A model generated the notes under the pieces. That model did no database searches and had not been told where the DNA came from. It was given only the letters and a program-made list of their open reading frames with translations. This document shows, piece after piece, positions 24,711-32,025 of a DNA stretch of 64,000 nucleotides. Both the position numbers and the translations under genes were made by a program. This DNA comes from Methylomagnum ishizawai (GTDB lineage Bacteria > Pseudomonadota > Gammaproteobacteria > Methylococcales > Methylococcaceae): positions 2,816,150 to 2,880,149 of the forward strand of contig NZ_AP019783.1 in NCBI RefSeq assembly GCF_019670005.1, in the 5' to 3' direction. The first letter of the stretch is position 1. Every line of letters starts with the position of its first letter.

Positions 24711-27083
24711 TCATGCGGCTTCGCCTCCATCCCCGGCTTCCTCCGCGAATGCCTCCACGGCCCCGGCCTCCTTGACGAACCGCGCCGCGACATAGAGCTT
24801 CCCGCCCCGGCCCCTCGGCAACTGCGCCACCTCCCCGTCCTCCACCAGCAGGTCCATCGTCTCGGCCCGCTTTTCCTTGGAGAGCTTCTTGAAGGCCCAA
24901 CAGCGCTGGCTCAGGTCTTTCGGGGTCCGGCCCTCCGCGCCGCCCTGGGCGATGTAGTCCAGGATTTGCTGGTACTGGGTCAGCTTCCCGTCGTCGGTGC
25001 TGAGGATGTTGAAGGCTTCCAGGAACGCCCGGACGTTGGCGGCCACGTAATCGGAAGCCCAGGCCAGGATTTCCCGCGACACCACCGGATGGGGCGGGTT
25101 GGCCCACACCGCCAGGACGGCGCACAGCCGCCGCAGGATGGCCCGTGCCGACAGCAGGATGGGCCGGGCCTCGCGCCGGTCGGAGATCGCCATGAGCGCC
25201 GCGTAGGCCGCGTCGAGCTTGGCGTCGAACCGCACGGTCCTCAGGTCCGGCTCTTGCGCGGGGTTGTCCTTCACCAGGTCGGTGTCGTCGCCTTGCTCGA
25301 CCAGGCGGATGGCCTGGATATGGGCGGTGATCCAGCCCGGCACGTCGCCGGGTTCGGGATCGTTCATGGTGTAGGCGGCGGGATCTTCCGGGGCCAGGAC
25401 GAACAGGAATTGTTCGAGGGCGCCGCGCCCGAGTTCGGAGGCGCGGACCACGGTGGAGAGTTGGTCCGCCGAAATCATGGCCAGGATGGACAGCGCGGGG
25501 TGGTGGATGACCACCCGTTCGCCCTGCTTGCCAATCCCGGCCTCCTGCCCGTTGTTGAGGTATATGGGCTTGGCGTTGTGGATGTCGGCGAAGATCGACA
25601 GGGTTTGCTCATGCGCCCCCGACGGCTGGCGCTTGGCGAACGCGAGCTGGGAGCCATAGTCGTCCGAGACGTAGAGCAGGGCGGGCGAGCGGTGCAGCAT
25701 GTTGTACAGCACGCCCGGCGACGAGAACCGGCCATTGGCGATCATGCCCGCGCATCCGGCTTCGGCCAGGGCGCGGTGCAGGGCCGGTTTGTAGTGCCGC
25801 ACCAGGCCGATGGAATTGGTGACGATGCCGGTGTAGAGGTTCAACGGGTCGCCGAACTCCGTCCGGTACCGGCGGCTCGCGGCGGCGCTGGCCAGGGCGA
25901 TCGCGGCCAGTTGGCCGGTCTGCCAGCAGATTTCCGGGGCTTCCGCTTGCAGCCACGCCGCCACCTCGTTCAGCGTCTCGCAGGGGAACGGCCTGTGTTG
26001 GGCCGGGGCTTCCGGCACCACCTCGTACTTCTTCTGCCGGTTCATTTCCGCGATGTTCTCGGGATCGAAGAACTCGTCGATGCCCGGATTGTTGGCCGGG
26101 TCGGAGAGGTCCACGTCCAGCCGGTTTTCCAACCTCCAGCGTTCCGCCTGGGCGCGGGCGCGGGGAATCTGCCGGGCCACCCATTGCATGGCCGAGGCGC
26201 GGATGCCCTTGCGGTTCCCCAGCGGCTTCCCGCTCATCGCGTAGGCCGGGCATGTCGCCACGCTGCACATCGTCTCGTCGTCCAGGCCGGCGGCGGCCAG
26301 GGCGCAGAGCATGGCGAAGAAATACTCGGAACGGCTGGGCCAGCGCCCCGCGTCCTCCGGGGCCGGGCCGGACTTGATCTTTTCCTTGATGCCCTCCGGC
26401 AACGGCAGGGCGTCGAGGTCCACGTCGGCGGCGCTGATGGGGATGACGACGGCGCGGTGGATCTCGGTTTCCGGGACGGTCTCCAGCGCCTCGTAGAAGG
26501 CTTCCGGCACGTCCGGGATGTGGTCGAGGGGCACGGTCTCGGTGTAGACGCCCCCCGACGGATGGACCGAACCGGGGGCCACGAACTGCCGCCCGGTGGA
26601 ACCGATGTCCACCTCCCAGGCCGGTACCCGCTTCTTCCGGGCCGGGTCGTACACCGTGTCCTTGGAGCGCCGGAAGTGGCAGGTGTGGGGCAGCCGCTCG
26701 ATCTCGACGGCGGCGTAGTAGTGGCGGGAGCCGTTGCCGCGCCCGGACAGCACGGTCGGGTATTGGCCGGGGTCTTCCAGCAGTTCCTCGACGGCGGCGT
26801 AGGCTTCCTGGAAATGGCGGGCCTCGTCCGAGCGCACGTCCATGTCCACGCCCACGCAGCACACGCCCTCCCGCAGCACCGACCGGACGCCCAGCCGGAT
26901 CCCCAGGTTGTAGCCTTGCCGCCAGCTTTGCTTGAGTTCGGACAGGGTCTTGCGGTCCTGGGTGGTCCATTGGTGCTGGACGGGCGCCTTGTCGCGCTCC
27001 CGGAGCCAGATCAAATCCAGGCCGACGGGCCAGAGCCGGTTGATGGCCTGGAACAGGTTGGGTTGCTGGGCCGGTGCCGTCAT
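24711..27083 (-). CDS. Prim-pol/DUF3987 replication protein
   Basis: A 790-residue protein. Residues about 1-190 are a primase-polymerase: VGVDMDVRSDEA (metal-binding D-x-D), SGRGNGSRHYYA and VDIGSTGRQFVAPGSVHPSG. Residues about 320-700 resemble DUF3987. However, the place of the P-loop reads LYTGIVTNSIGLVRH without GK(S/T), and the Walker B site reads VSDDYG, so ATPase activity is doubtful. The last 75 residues form a winged helix shared with the Rha-like protein. GGAGG lies eight bases before the start. It is the main replication initiator/primase candidate of the phage. Confidence 0.8.
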   Translation of the reverse strand: MTAPAQQPNLFQAINRLWPVGLDLIWLRERDKAPVQHQWTTQDRKTLSELKQSWRQGYNLGIRLGVRSVLREGVCCVGVDMDVRSDEARHFQEAYAAVEELLEDPGQYPTVLSGRGNGSRHYYAAVEIERLPHTCHFRRSKDTVYDPARKKRVPAWEVDIGSTGRQFVAPGSVHPSGGVYTETVPLDHIPDVPEAFYEALETVPETEIHRAVVIPISAADVDLDALPLPEGIKEKIKSGPAPEDAGRWPSRSEYFFAMLCALAAAGLDDETMCSVATCPAYAMSGKPLGNRKGIRASAMQWVARQIPRARAQAERWRLENRLDVDLSDPANNPGIDEFFDPENIAEMNRQKKYEVVPEAPAQHRPFPCETLNEVAAWLQAEAPEICWQTGQLAAIALASAAASRRYRTEFGDPLNLYTGIVTNSIGLVRHYKPALHRALAEAGCAGMIANGRFSSPGVLYNMLHRSPALLYVSDDYGSQLAFAKRQPSGAHEQTLSIFADIHNAKPIYLNNGQEAGIGKQGERVVIHHPALSILAMISADQLSTVVRASELGRGALEQFLFVLAPEDPAAYTMNDPEPGDVPGWITAHIQAIRLVEQGDDTDLVKDNPAQEPDLRTVRFDAKLDAAYAALMAISDRREARPILLSARAILRRLCAVLAVWANPPHPVVSREILAWASDYVAANVRAFLEAFNILSTDDGKLTQYQQILDYIAQGGAEGRTPKDLSQRCWAFKKLSKEKRAETMDLLVEDGEVAQLPRGRGGKLYVAARFVKEAGAVEAFAEEAGDGGEAA

Positions 27084-27195
27084 GTCCGCGCCTCCGTTCC
27101 GCAGGGGTGGGCCGGCTGGAGCGTCCCGGCGCGCGGGGGGGTTCGTGGTATGATCCGCATGTCGATCACCTCCTCTTTAGGTGGTTGAAGTGGAA

Positions 27196-27228
27196 CCCGG
27201 CGCTGTGCTACCAGCGGCCGGGTTTTTT
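27196..27228 (+). terminator. Plus-strand terminator-like hairpin
   Basis: A CCCGGC/GCCGGG stem is followed by six Ts on the plus strand. Neighbouring genes are on the other strand, so it would stop antisense transcription entering from the left. Confidence 0.5.
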
Positions 27229-27274
27229 GTTGCCTTGAGCCGCCTTCCGGCCGCCCTGGTTCCATCGGCGCTCA

Positions 27275-27305
27275 TCAGCTATCCCGCGAAATCATTCAGC
27301 TATCC
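27275..27305 (+). repeat. Direct repeat pair TCAGCTATCC, period 21
   Basis: TCAGCTATCC occurs at 27275-27284 and 27296-27305, separated by 11 bases. A related pair lies at 28158-28186, with the same 11-base gap. The second copy overlaps the last codons of the gene ending at 27292. Confidence 0.55.
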
Positions 27306-27762
27306 TCACGACCCGGAACAGCGGCTTTTCCCACCGTTTCTTCGCGCAGGTCGGTGCCTTGGTTGCCCTGGGGCGGGAGGGGCACGACCATTCCCGGTGC
27401 CCTTGGGTCATGGCCGCGAAGGTCCAGCCCGCCGCTTCCAGGCTGGTCCCGGCCTCGGTGTCCAGGGTGTAGGTGACGATCCGGCGGTAGCCCATTGCCC
27501 GGCAGATCCGGGCGGCGGTGCCATACAGTTTCGAGCAGGCGTTGCGGGTGCCGTCGGTGCAGCAGCGCGTGACTTCCGCGGTGAATCCGTCGTCCAGGGC
27601 GCGGGCCACGGGCCGGCCCACCACGATGACGCCCACCAGGGCATCCCCCAGCGCCGCGCCGACGCCGAACTTCCATGAGCGGGTGGGCCCATGGTGGCGG
27701 TGGTGGCGGGCGATGAACGCCTTGGCCTCGCCGAATGTCACCGGGCGGATTTCCAGGCTCAT
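27292..27762 (-). CDS. XF1762-like phage protein (acetyltransferase-like)
   Basis: A 156-residue protein from MSLEIRPVTFGEAKAFIARH, with HHRHHGPTRSWKFGVGAAL, VGVIVVGRPVARALDDG, EVTRCCTDGTRNACSKLYG and RICRAMGYRRIVTYTLDTEA followed by G. This order of motifs is that of the XF1762 family found in many prophages, which looks like a GNAT-type acyltransferase fold. The ATG overlaps the previous stop (ATGA). The substrate is unknown. Confidence 0.8.
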   Translation of the reverse strand: MSLEIRPVTFGEAKAFIARHHRHHGPTRSWKFGVGAALGDALVGVIVVGRPVARALDDGFTAEVTRCCTDGTRNACSKLYGTAARICRAMGYRRIVTYTLDTEAGTSLEAAGWTFAAMTQGHREWSCPSRPRATKAPTCAKKRWEKPLFRVVRIAE

Positions 27763-28139
27763 GGAGCCTTCTCCACCAGGTAGCCGACATCCCGCACGAG
27801 CTGGATCAGCGTCGGCATCATCCCTTGCAGGGTTTTGGCGGCCTGCTCGGCCTTCTGCTCCGGCTCCACCAGATGGGTCGCGTTCAACCAATACAGGATG
27901 GGTTTCCCTTCCTCCCCGAGCGCCGCGATGAGCAGCGAAAGCTTCTTGAGCGGGAAATTCACATTGTCGGCGCCGTTGGCCGAGAGCTTCCGGCTCAGCG
28001 CGTTCTCGTCGCGTTCCCCGAGCTTGTCGGCCAACACCTTGAGGGGGATGCCGGACGCCCGCACCGAGGCCCGCACCACGGACATGAGGTCGGGGTATTG
28101 ATAGGTGATGTCCGGCGGAACGTCGAGTTTCAGTTCCAT
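27759..28139 (-). CDS. Phage regulatory protein, CII-like helical regulator
   Basis: A 126-residue protein from MELKLDVPPDITYQYPDLMS. Residues about 18-65 form a lambda-repressor-like or CII-like DNA-binding region (VVRASVRASGIPLKVLADKL, then NALSRKLSANGADNVNFPLK). A helical tail follows (KTLQGMMPTLIQLVRDVGYL). It sits second to third after Cro in the lytic operon, the cII position. An alternative start at 28160 adds seven residues; 28139 is preferred because of AGGA close to it. The TCAGCTATG repeat pair lies upstream. Confidence 0.65.
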   Translation of the reverse strand: MELKLDVPPDITYQYPDLMSVVRASVRASGIPLKVLADKLGERDENALSRKLSANGADNVNFPLKKLSLLIAALGEEGKPILYWLNATHLVEPEQKAEQAAKTLQGMMPTLIQLVRDVGYLVEKAP

Positions 28140-28157
28140 GGTCCTGGGGCGGTACGG

Positions 28158-28186
28158 CATAGCTGAACATTCCCTGTCATAGCTGA
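28158..28186 (-). repeat. Direct repeat pair TCAGCTATG, period 20
   Basis: On the minus strand TCAGCTATG occurs twice with 11 bases between (28178-28186 and 28158-28166), just before the CII-like gene. It resembles the pair at 27275-27305 beyond the next gene and could be an operator for the CII-like protein. Confidence 0.5.
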
Positions 28187-28287
28187 TGTTTGATGATAGA
28201 GACGCACGCCGGTCCGGGCGGCATCATTTCCCCACCGAACATCGGAGGGGTACTACAAATGCGATACGAAATCATCAATTTTCTTGT

Positions 28288-28449
28288 TCATGGCGACACC
28301 GCCCACACGGCAATCTCAACCACCAGCGCCGCGCCCATACCGCCCACCAAGGCGGGCACCAGATACAGGGCGTCCAGGTCGGCCAGGGCGCGGTAGGCGC
28401 GATGCCCGACCAGGGCGGTGCCGAGGGTGAGGAGGGCTAGGTCGATCAT
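28288..28449 (-). CDS. Small two-helix membrane protein
   Basis: A 53-residue protein, MIDLALLTLGTALVGHRAYR then ALADLDALYLVPALVGGMGA and a hydrophobic end, predicting two membrane helices. GAGGAG lies seven bases before the ATG. It follows cro closely. A holin-like or immunity role is conceivable, but nothing decides it. Confidence 0.6.
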   Translation of the reverse strand: MIDLALLTLGTALVGHRAYRALADLDALYLVPALVGGMGAALVVEIAVWAVSP

Positions 28450-28460
28450 GGGTGGCTCCT

Positions 28461-28694
28461 CTATGCGGCGCGGTCTTGGGGGGGCCAAAGGTCGGGGCGC
28501 AGTTCGTGGCGCGTGACCGCGCCGTTGGTGGCGGTTTCGATCTGGATGGCGCGTTCGGCGGGTAGGCGCTTCGTGAGGTACAGCCACCTATGAATGTGTT
28601 GCTGCTTGACTTTTCCGCCAATACGCCGAGCTAACTCTTTTTGGGAGCCGACGGCGGCGATTGCCTTTTCGATGATTGTGTTTTTGGTGTTCAT
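28461..28694 (-). CDS. Cro-like repressor (YdaS/Cro type)
   Basis: A 77-residue protein with the helix-turn-helix IEKAIAAVGSQKELARRIGG followed by KVKQQHIHRWLYLTKRLPAE, the Cro/YdaS pattern, and a short acidic end. It is the first gene of the long minus-strand lytic unit. It is divergent from the CI-like gene across an 85-bp switch region containing a perfect operator palindrome. It presumably shuts off the CI promoter on induction. Confidence 0.85.
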   Translation of the reverse strand: MNTKNTIIEKAIAAVGSQKELARRIGGKVKQQHIHRWLYLTKRLPAERAIQIETATNGAVTRHELRPDLWPPQDRAA

Positions 28695-28704
28695 GGGGTT
28701 CAGC

Positions 28705-28722
28705 GTACAATAAAAATTGTAC
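28705..28722. promoter_or_regulatory. CI/Cro operator palindrome
   Basis: A perfect inverted repeat, GTACAAT-aaaa-ATTGTAC, lies between the divergent cro-like and CI-like genes, 11 bp from the cro start. The same site recurs twice in front of the plus-strand recombination operon at 31354-31395. Confidence 0.8.
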
Positions 28723-28779
28723 GACGGTCAACCATGAAAGTTGTTTGAACAAAAACAATCACGGTTGTAGCCTTCGCGA

Positions 28780-29151
28780 ATGAATCTTTCAGAACGAATT
28801 AAGATGGCCCGCGAATACGCCGGGCTAGATCAGAAGGGGCTTGCCGAGAAGGTGGGCATTTCCCAGCAAATGGTTTCGCGCTTAGAAACCGGCAAGGCGG
28901 ATGGATCGTCTTATTTGATTAGGATTGCCCAGGTTTGCAGGGTTCATCCATTTTGGCTATATGACGAAAGCGCTGAGATGGTGGATGAAAAATTACTAAC
29001 GGAAGAAGAGCGCAAACATTTACAGCTATTCCGGGAGGCAAGCCCAAAGACGAGGCGGGCTGTTGAAAATGTTTATGAAATCGAAAAGCAAGATGGAGGA
29101 ATGAGCCAAGCTCCGGCCAATAATAACAGGCCACAAGAGCAGGCAGCCTAA
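28780..29151 (+). CDS. CI-like XRE-family lysogeny repressor
   Basis: A 123-residue protein. The N-terminal HTH_XRE domain reads MNLSERIKMAREYAGLDQKG, then LAEKVGISQQMVSRLETGKA, and ends near LIRIAQVCRVHPFWLY. The C-terminal 50 residues are charged and lack the S24 LexA-like autoprotease, so SOS cleavage is not expected. Induction may therefore depend on the antirepressors at 3695, 12991 or 23058. It is divergent from Cro. The end (QEQAA) and the following 65 bp are duplicated after the second XRE gene at 29330. Confidence 0.85.
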   Translation: MNLSERIKMAREYAGLDQKGLAEKVGISQQMVSRLETGKADGSSYLIRIAQVCRVHPFWLYDESAEMVDEKLLTEEERKHLQLFREASPKTRRAVENVYEIEKQDGGMSQAPANNNRPQEQAA

Positions 29152-29201
29152 ATCCTGCCAAATCTGTCACAGTTTTTTCTGTGAACTATTTACGTTGACA
29201 A
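29135..29201 (+). repeat. First copy of a duplicated repressor 3' flank
   Basis: Contains GGCAGCCTAAATCCTGCCAA, a hairpin CACAG-tttttt-CTGTG and CTATTTACGTTGACAA. The same order recurs at 29697-29762 after the second XRE gene. A shorter relative of the last motif lies near 30608. Confidence 0.75.
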
Positions 29202-29256
29202 GTACGGCGAAAGCCATCTCTTGCTAAGAGACCTGGTAATCGCACGGTTTCAATTC

Positions 29257-29282
29257 CTCCGATTACGCTGCGCTAATCGGAG
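29257..29282. repeat. REP-like palindrome
   Basis: A perfect 9-bp inverted repeat, CTCCGATTA/TAATCGGAG, has an 8-base centre (CGCTGCGC) and is followed by CTACGCGGG. It has the look of the common GATTACGCTGCGCTAATC intergenic repeats of proteobacterial chromosomes. Confidence 0.6.
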
Positions 29283-29329
29283 CTACGCGGGCTTATCATG
29301 CGAATTCGCCTATTAAAGCGGGGATGAAT

Positions 29330-29713
29330 ATGCCGGAAGTGATTGCGCTACTGATCTCGCGCACGATTGTCGATGGGAAGCCCATCACCCAAGCACGGCT
29401 CTCCGAAGCAACCGGCGTGCCGCAGTCCAGCATCAGCCGCATCCTGAACGGCCATCACACGGCGGTCCATCTCGATAACATGCTGGCGTTCGCACGCTTC
29501 TGGAACATCACGCTGGACCAGCTTGCGGGGCTGAAACCCTTGGATGAGCGCGAGTGGTCGCCGGAGGCCCGCAAGGTGGCGGAAATCGTTGACTCCCTCG
29601 ACCCGGAAGGGAGGCGGGCTGTTTGGGAAGACGCTGAGAAGGAAAAACTCTGGCGGGAAAGGCAAATAGCCTCATCGCCATCATCCCCCGAACCACAGGA
29701 GCGGGCAGCCTAA
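29330..29713 (+). CDS. Second XRE-family regulator
   Basis: A 127-residue protein with HTH_XRE LLISRTIVDGKPITQARLSE then ATGVPQSSISRILNGHHTAV, and a LAGLKPLD motif after it. The C-terminal half is charged and ends PQERAA, close to QEQAA of the CI-like protein. GGGGATG lies before the ATG at 29330; 29324 is an alternative start. It is not a recent copy of CI in its HTH, but its 3' end and downstream DNA are duplicated. It may be a second immunity gene gained by cassette exchange. Confidence 0.8.
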   Translation: MPEVIALLISRTIVDGKPITQARLSEATGVPQSSISRILNGHHTAVHLDNMLAFARFWNITLDQLAGLKPLDEREWSPEARKVAEIVDSLDPEGRRAVWEDAEKEKLWRERQIASSPSSPEPQERAA

Positions 29714-29762
29714 ATACTGCCAACCCCGCCGCACTTTTTCAGTGACCTATTTACGTTGACAA
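29697..29762 (+). repeat. Second copy of a duplicated repressor 3' flank
   Basis: Contains GCGGGCAGCCTAAATACTGC, a hairpin CACT-ttttc-AGTG at the same position as in the first copy, then CTATTTACGTTGACAA. The hairpin arms differ from those at 29167-29184, but the layout is conserved. Confidence 0.75.
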
Positions 29763-29788
29763 AATCTTAGGCCGAGGCATAGCCATCA

Positions 29789-29989
29789 ATGGGCCAAAAC
29801 CCCAAAATCCCTTGCCCTCAATGCGGTTGCCAGACGTTCAAGGTCTCCGCCAAGCCCAATCGGCTGGACGATCTCGACGGAGCCGTCTGCGAGCGTTGTA
29901 ACCGAAGGCTCTCCAAGCACGATATCGACTCCTGGCTCAAACGACAGGTTCAAGATGTTGTTTCCAAGGCGTTCAAGAATCTCCGGTAA
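29789..29989 (+). CDS. Small zinc-ribbon phage protein
   Basis: A 66-residue protein with two Cys pairs, PCPQCGCQTF and VCERCNRRLS, enclosing PNRLDDLDGA, and a basic helical tail (WLKRQVQDVVSKAFKNLR). This matches a recurrent type of small phage zinc-ribbon protein. A minus-strand frame with a good ribosome site overlaps it completely, but the zinc ribbon favours this one. Function unknown. Confidence 0.7.
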   Translation: MGQNPKIPCPQCGCQTFKVSAKPNRLDDLDGAVCERCNRRLSKHDIDSWLKRQVQDVVSKAFKNLR

Positions 29990-30137
29990 TTCTTGCGGCG
30001 CGGCCACGGATTCATTTATCTGCGCTTGTACGGTTGAAATGTCCACCTTGACCGTTACCGATATTTGATCCGGCATGATTAATTCTCCAATCTACACCCT
30101 GGCAAGTCAAATTCGTACATAGATAACCCCAGCAAAC

Positions 30138-30581
30138 ATGTACACAGAAATAAACGCGGCGCTGCAAAGCGCAAAAGTTATATCCGAATGGCTTGCCGCT
30201 AATAAATCGCTCAGAAACTATAATGAATTAGAATCAGCTATTGCAGATATAACAAGCAAGCTTGTTTCATCCAACCAAGCTTTGGTCTCTAGCCTGGAGA
30301 AGCAAAAGGCGCTCTCCGATAGAATTTCCGCGCTTGAAAAATACATAGCTGATATCGACGATTTTCAAAGACAAATCGAACGCTACACATTGCATACGCT
30401 CGCAACAGGAGCGCTTGTATATATACTCAAGCCAGGAATGGAGAACAACGAGCCACCACACTATCTTTGTAATAATTGCGTGGAAAACAAAAAGCTTTCC
30501 AAACTCCAGCCAATGCCGATACCGCTTTTTATGATATGCCAGCGATGCCAAGAAAAGGTATGGATCAAAAAAAGCGCCTAA
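30138..30581 (+). CDS. Coiled-coil and zinc-finger phage protein
   Basis: A 147-residue protein: an N-terminal helical part (INAALQSAKVISEWLAANKS), a coiled coil (QALVSSLEKQKALSDRISAL), then a C-terminal zinc module with YLCNNCVENKKL and ICQRCQEKVWIKK. The gene is more AT-rich than the flanking phage genes. Related proteins occur in many prophages near repressors; their function is unknown. Confidence 0.75.
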   Translation: MYTEINAALQSAKVISEWLAANKSLRNYNELESAIADITSKLVSSNQALVSSLEKQKALSDRISALEKYIADIDDFQRQIERYTLHTLATGALVYILKPGMENNEPPHYLCNNCVENKKLSKLQPMPIPLFMICQRCQEKVWIKKSA

Positions 30582-30640
30582 ACAAGCTGGCCGGTGTTTC
30601 ATAGAGTTATTTACACTGAGAATCACAGGTAAAATTACAT

Positions 30641-30838
30641 ATGCCGAACACAGACAGCAAAGAAATCGTCGCGGCGACCCTAGCCGCTGCGATCTACGCC
30701 AAAACGAAAATCAAACACCCAAACCCTGAACTTGATGGGAAAGTTACAAGCATTTCACATGACAACATGGATTTGGAAATCCGCAAGGTAGTAGACATCT
30801 ACAGCGCCACCCTAAAGGTGCTCAAAGAAAGCATCTAG
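30641..30838 (+). CDS. Small hypothetical protein
   Basis: A 65-residue protein, MPNTDSKEIVAATLAAAIYA onward, helical, ending SATLKVLKESI. A copy of the TTATTTAC motif lies about 33 bp before its ATG. Its 3' end overlaps the convergent gene at 30812 by 27 bp. No family recognised. Confidence 0.6.
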   Translation: MPNTDSKEIVAATLAAAIYAKTKIKHPNPELDGKVTSISHDNMDLEIRKVVDIYSATLKVLKESI

Positions 30839-31003
30839 GGTTTTTATATCCGGCACATCGGCAGATAAAACCTCTATCGAGGGCCGAACTGCCGCAACTG
30901 TTCCCATGATCTTATCGGCTTCGCTCCGCGTGAAGCCCCGCAATATCTTCAATACATCTTGGGTAGCGATCAGTAGCCGCTCCCTATATTTATCTGCATC
31001 CAT
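30812..31003 (-). CDS. Small hypothetical phage protein
   Basis: A 63-residue protein, MDADKYRERLLIATQDVLKI then LRGFTRSEADKIMGTVAAVR and an acidic end. The start at 31003 follows AAGGAAG. It may be a distant paralogue of the gene at 31015, which has a similar A-x-x-I-(L/M)-G helix pair. Confidence 0.5.
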   Translation of the reverse strand: MDADKYRERLLIATQDVLKILRGFTRSEADKIMGTVAAVRPSIEVLSADVPDIKTLDAFFEHL

Positions 31004-31014
31004 CGCTTCTTCCT

Positions 31015-31239
31015 TCAAAACTCAACCCCGTCCTGGATAAGCCCAAGCAGCGCCTGCTCGTCCAGGGCTTTGGGAGTGACTGAAAACCACGGCAACATGC
31101 GCCCAGCGTATCCAAGGATGCCTTGCGCCTCGGTCACGCTCATGCCTTTCACGGCTTCCACGATGAGTTTGAGGGCTTCCCATTGCTCCTGGCTAATGCC
31201 AGCCTTCCGTAATGTCTCGTTCTCGTTCGGTGTTCGCAT
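31015..31239 (-). CDS. Small hypothetical phage protein
   Basis: A 74-residue protein from MRTPNENETLRKAGISQEQW, with LIVEAVKGMSVTEAQGILGY and an acidic C-terminus. GGAGGG lies five bases before the ATG at 31239, which decides this start over the longer frame. It is encoded against the flow of the surrounding plus-strand genes, just upstream of the 30812 gene. Confidence 0.6.
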   Translation of the reverse strand: MRTPNENETLRKAGISQEQWEALKLIVEAVKGMSVTEAQGILGYAGRMLPWFSVTPKALDEQALLGLIQDGVEF

Positions 31240-31280
31240 AATCCCTCCGTAAGACAAGCGCCCGTTTCAACCTCAACACC

Positions 31281-31336
31281 AGCCCGCCCCGAGCGGGCTT
31301 TTTCATGCCCCAAGCCCGGCCAGTCCGGGCTTTTTT
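31281..31336 (+). terminator. Two tandem plus-strand terminators
   Basis: AGCCCGC/GCGGGCT followed by TTTT (31281-31303), and AGCCCGG/CCGGGCT followed by TTTTTT (31313-31336). They insulate the recombination operon starting at 31489 from the repressor transcripts. Confidence 0.85.
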
Positions 31337-31353
31337 GTGGGCGTGAGGGCAGT

Positions 31354-31398
31354 GTACAATTTTTATTGTTGACGATCAAACAATTTTAATTGTATAGT
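31354..31398 (+). promoter_or_regulatory. Operator pair and promoter of the recombination operon
   Basis: Two near-copies of the CI/Cro palindrome, GTACAAT-tttt-ATTGTTG (31354-31371) and AAACAAT-ttta-ATTGTAT (31378-31395), lie 24 bp apart. They overlap a promoter with -35 TTGACG (31369-31374) and -10 TATAGT (31393-31398), spacing 18. The operon 31489-38975 is therefore probably held off by the lysogeny repressor. Confidence 0.7.
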
Positions 31399-31488
31399 TC
31401 TCCCCAAGCCGCCCCCCCGCCACGAAACACCGACTTCTAACGGACAGCATCGACACGGGGGCGGCACCACAACAACGGGAGAAAGAAC

Positions 31489-31965
31489 ATGCCGACCCCA
31501 ACCCGCCAGAACCTGATTGCCAGCATCCGCAAGCACATCGCCGCCGCCCGTGCCTACCGCACCGGCCAGCCGTGCGGCGTGCCGGTCTGCGGACTGGAAT
31601 TCGCCCGCAACAATCCGAAATTCCGCACGCACTTCTGGGAATCCTGCATGGCCCAGGCGGTGGAATATCGCCGGATGCTGGCGGCCATGAAGCCCGCGCC
31701 GGAACCGGCTCCCGCCCGGACGCCCAGCCCCTCCCGCGTCCTGTTCAAACAGGCCCACGGCGCGGCCCGGCTGGGATGGGATTTATCCAACCTCCCCGAA
31801 GCCATCCAACGGGCCGCGAGGGCGGCGCATCGCCCAGGCCACTTGGAATGCCGCGTCCATGACGCCTACCGGACGCTGAGGGCCACATTCCGGGGCCGGC
31901 CGGAAGCGTTCCGGGCATTCATCCGGGCCAAGGCGGGGGTGGACACCATTATCCCGCCCACCTGA
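31489..31965 (+). CDS. Hypothetical phage protein
   Basis: A 158-residue protein, MPTPTRQNLIASIRKHIAAA onward. The N-terminal 45 residues are basic and helical with GQPCGVPVCGLEFAR. A proline-rich linker leads to a helical C-terminus with LECRVHDAYRTLRATFRGRP. It is the first gene of the early plus-strand operon. No family recognised. Confidence 0.65.
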   Translation: MPTPTRQNLIASIRKHIAAARAYRTGQPCGVPVCGLEFARNNPKFRTHFWESCMAQAVEYRRMLAAMKPAPEPAPARTPSPSRVLFKQAHGAARLGWDLSNLPEAIQRAARAAHRPGHLECRVHDAYRTLRATFRGRPEAFRAFIRAKAGVDTIIPPT

Positions 31966-32025
31966 AAACCTCCCTTCCCCGGCGGCGACGTGGGTTCCGC
32001 CGGGATTTTTTCGGAGAACCCCAAC

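Noticed and set aside
29786-30076. Minus-strand frame of 96 codons with a good ribosome site
   Set aside because: It fully overlaps a plus-strand zinc-ribbon gene with two clear Cys pairs; the latter is better supported.
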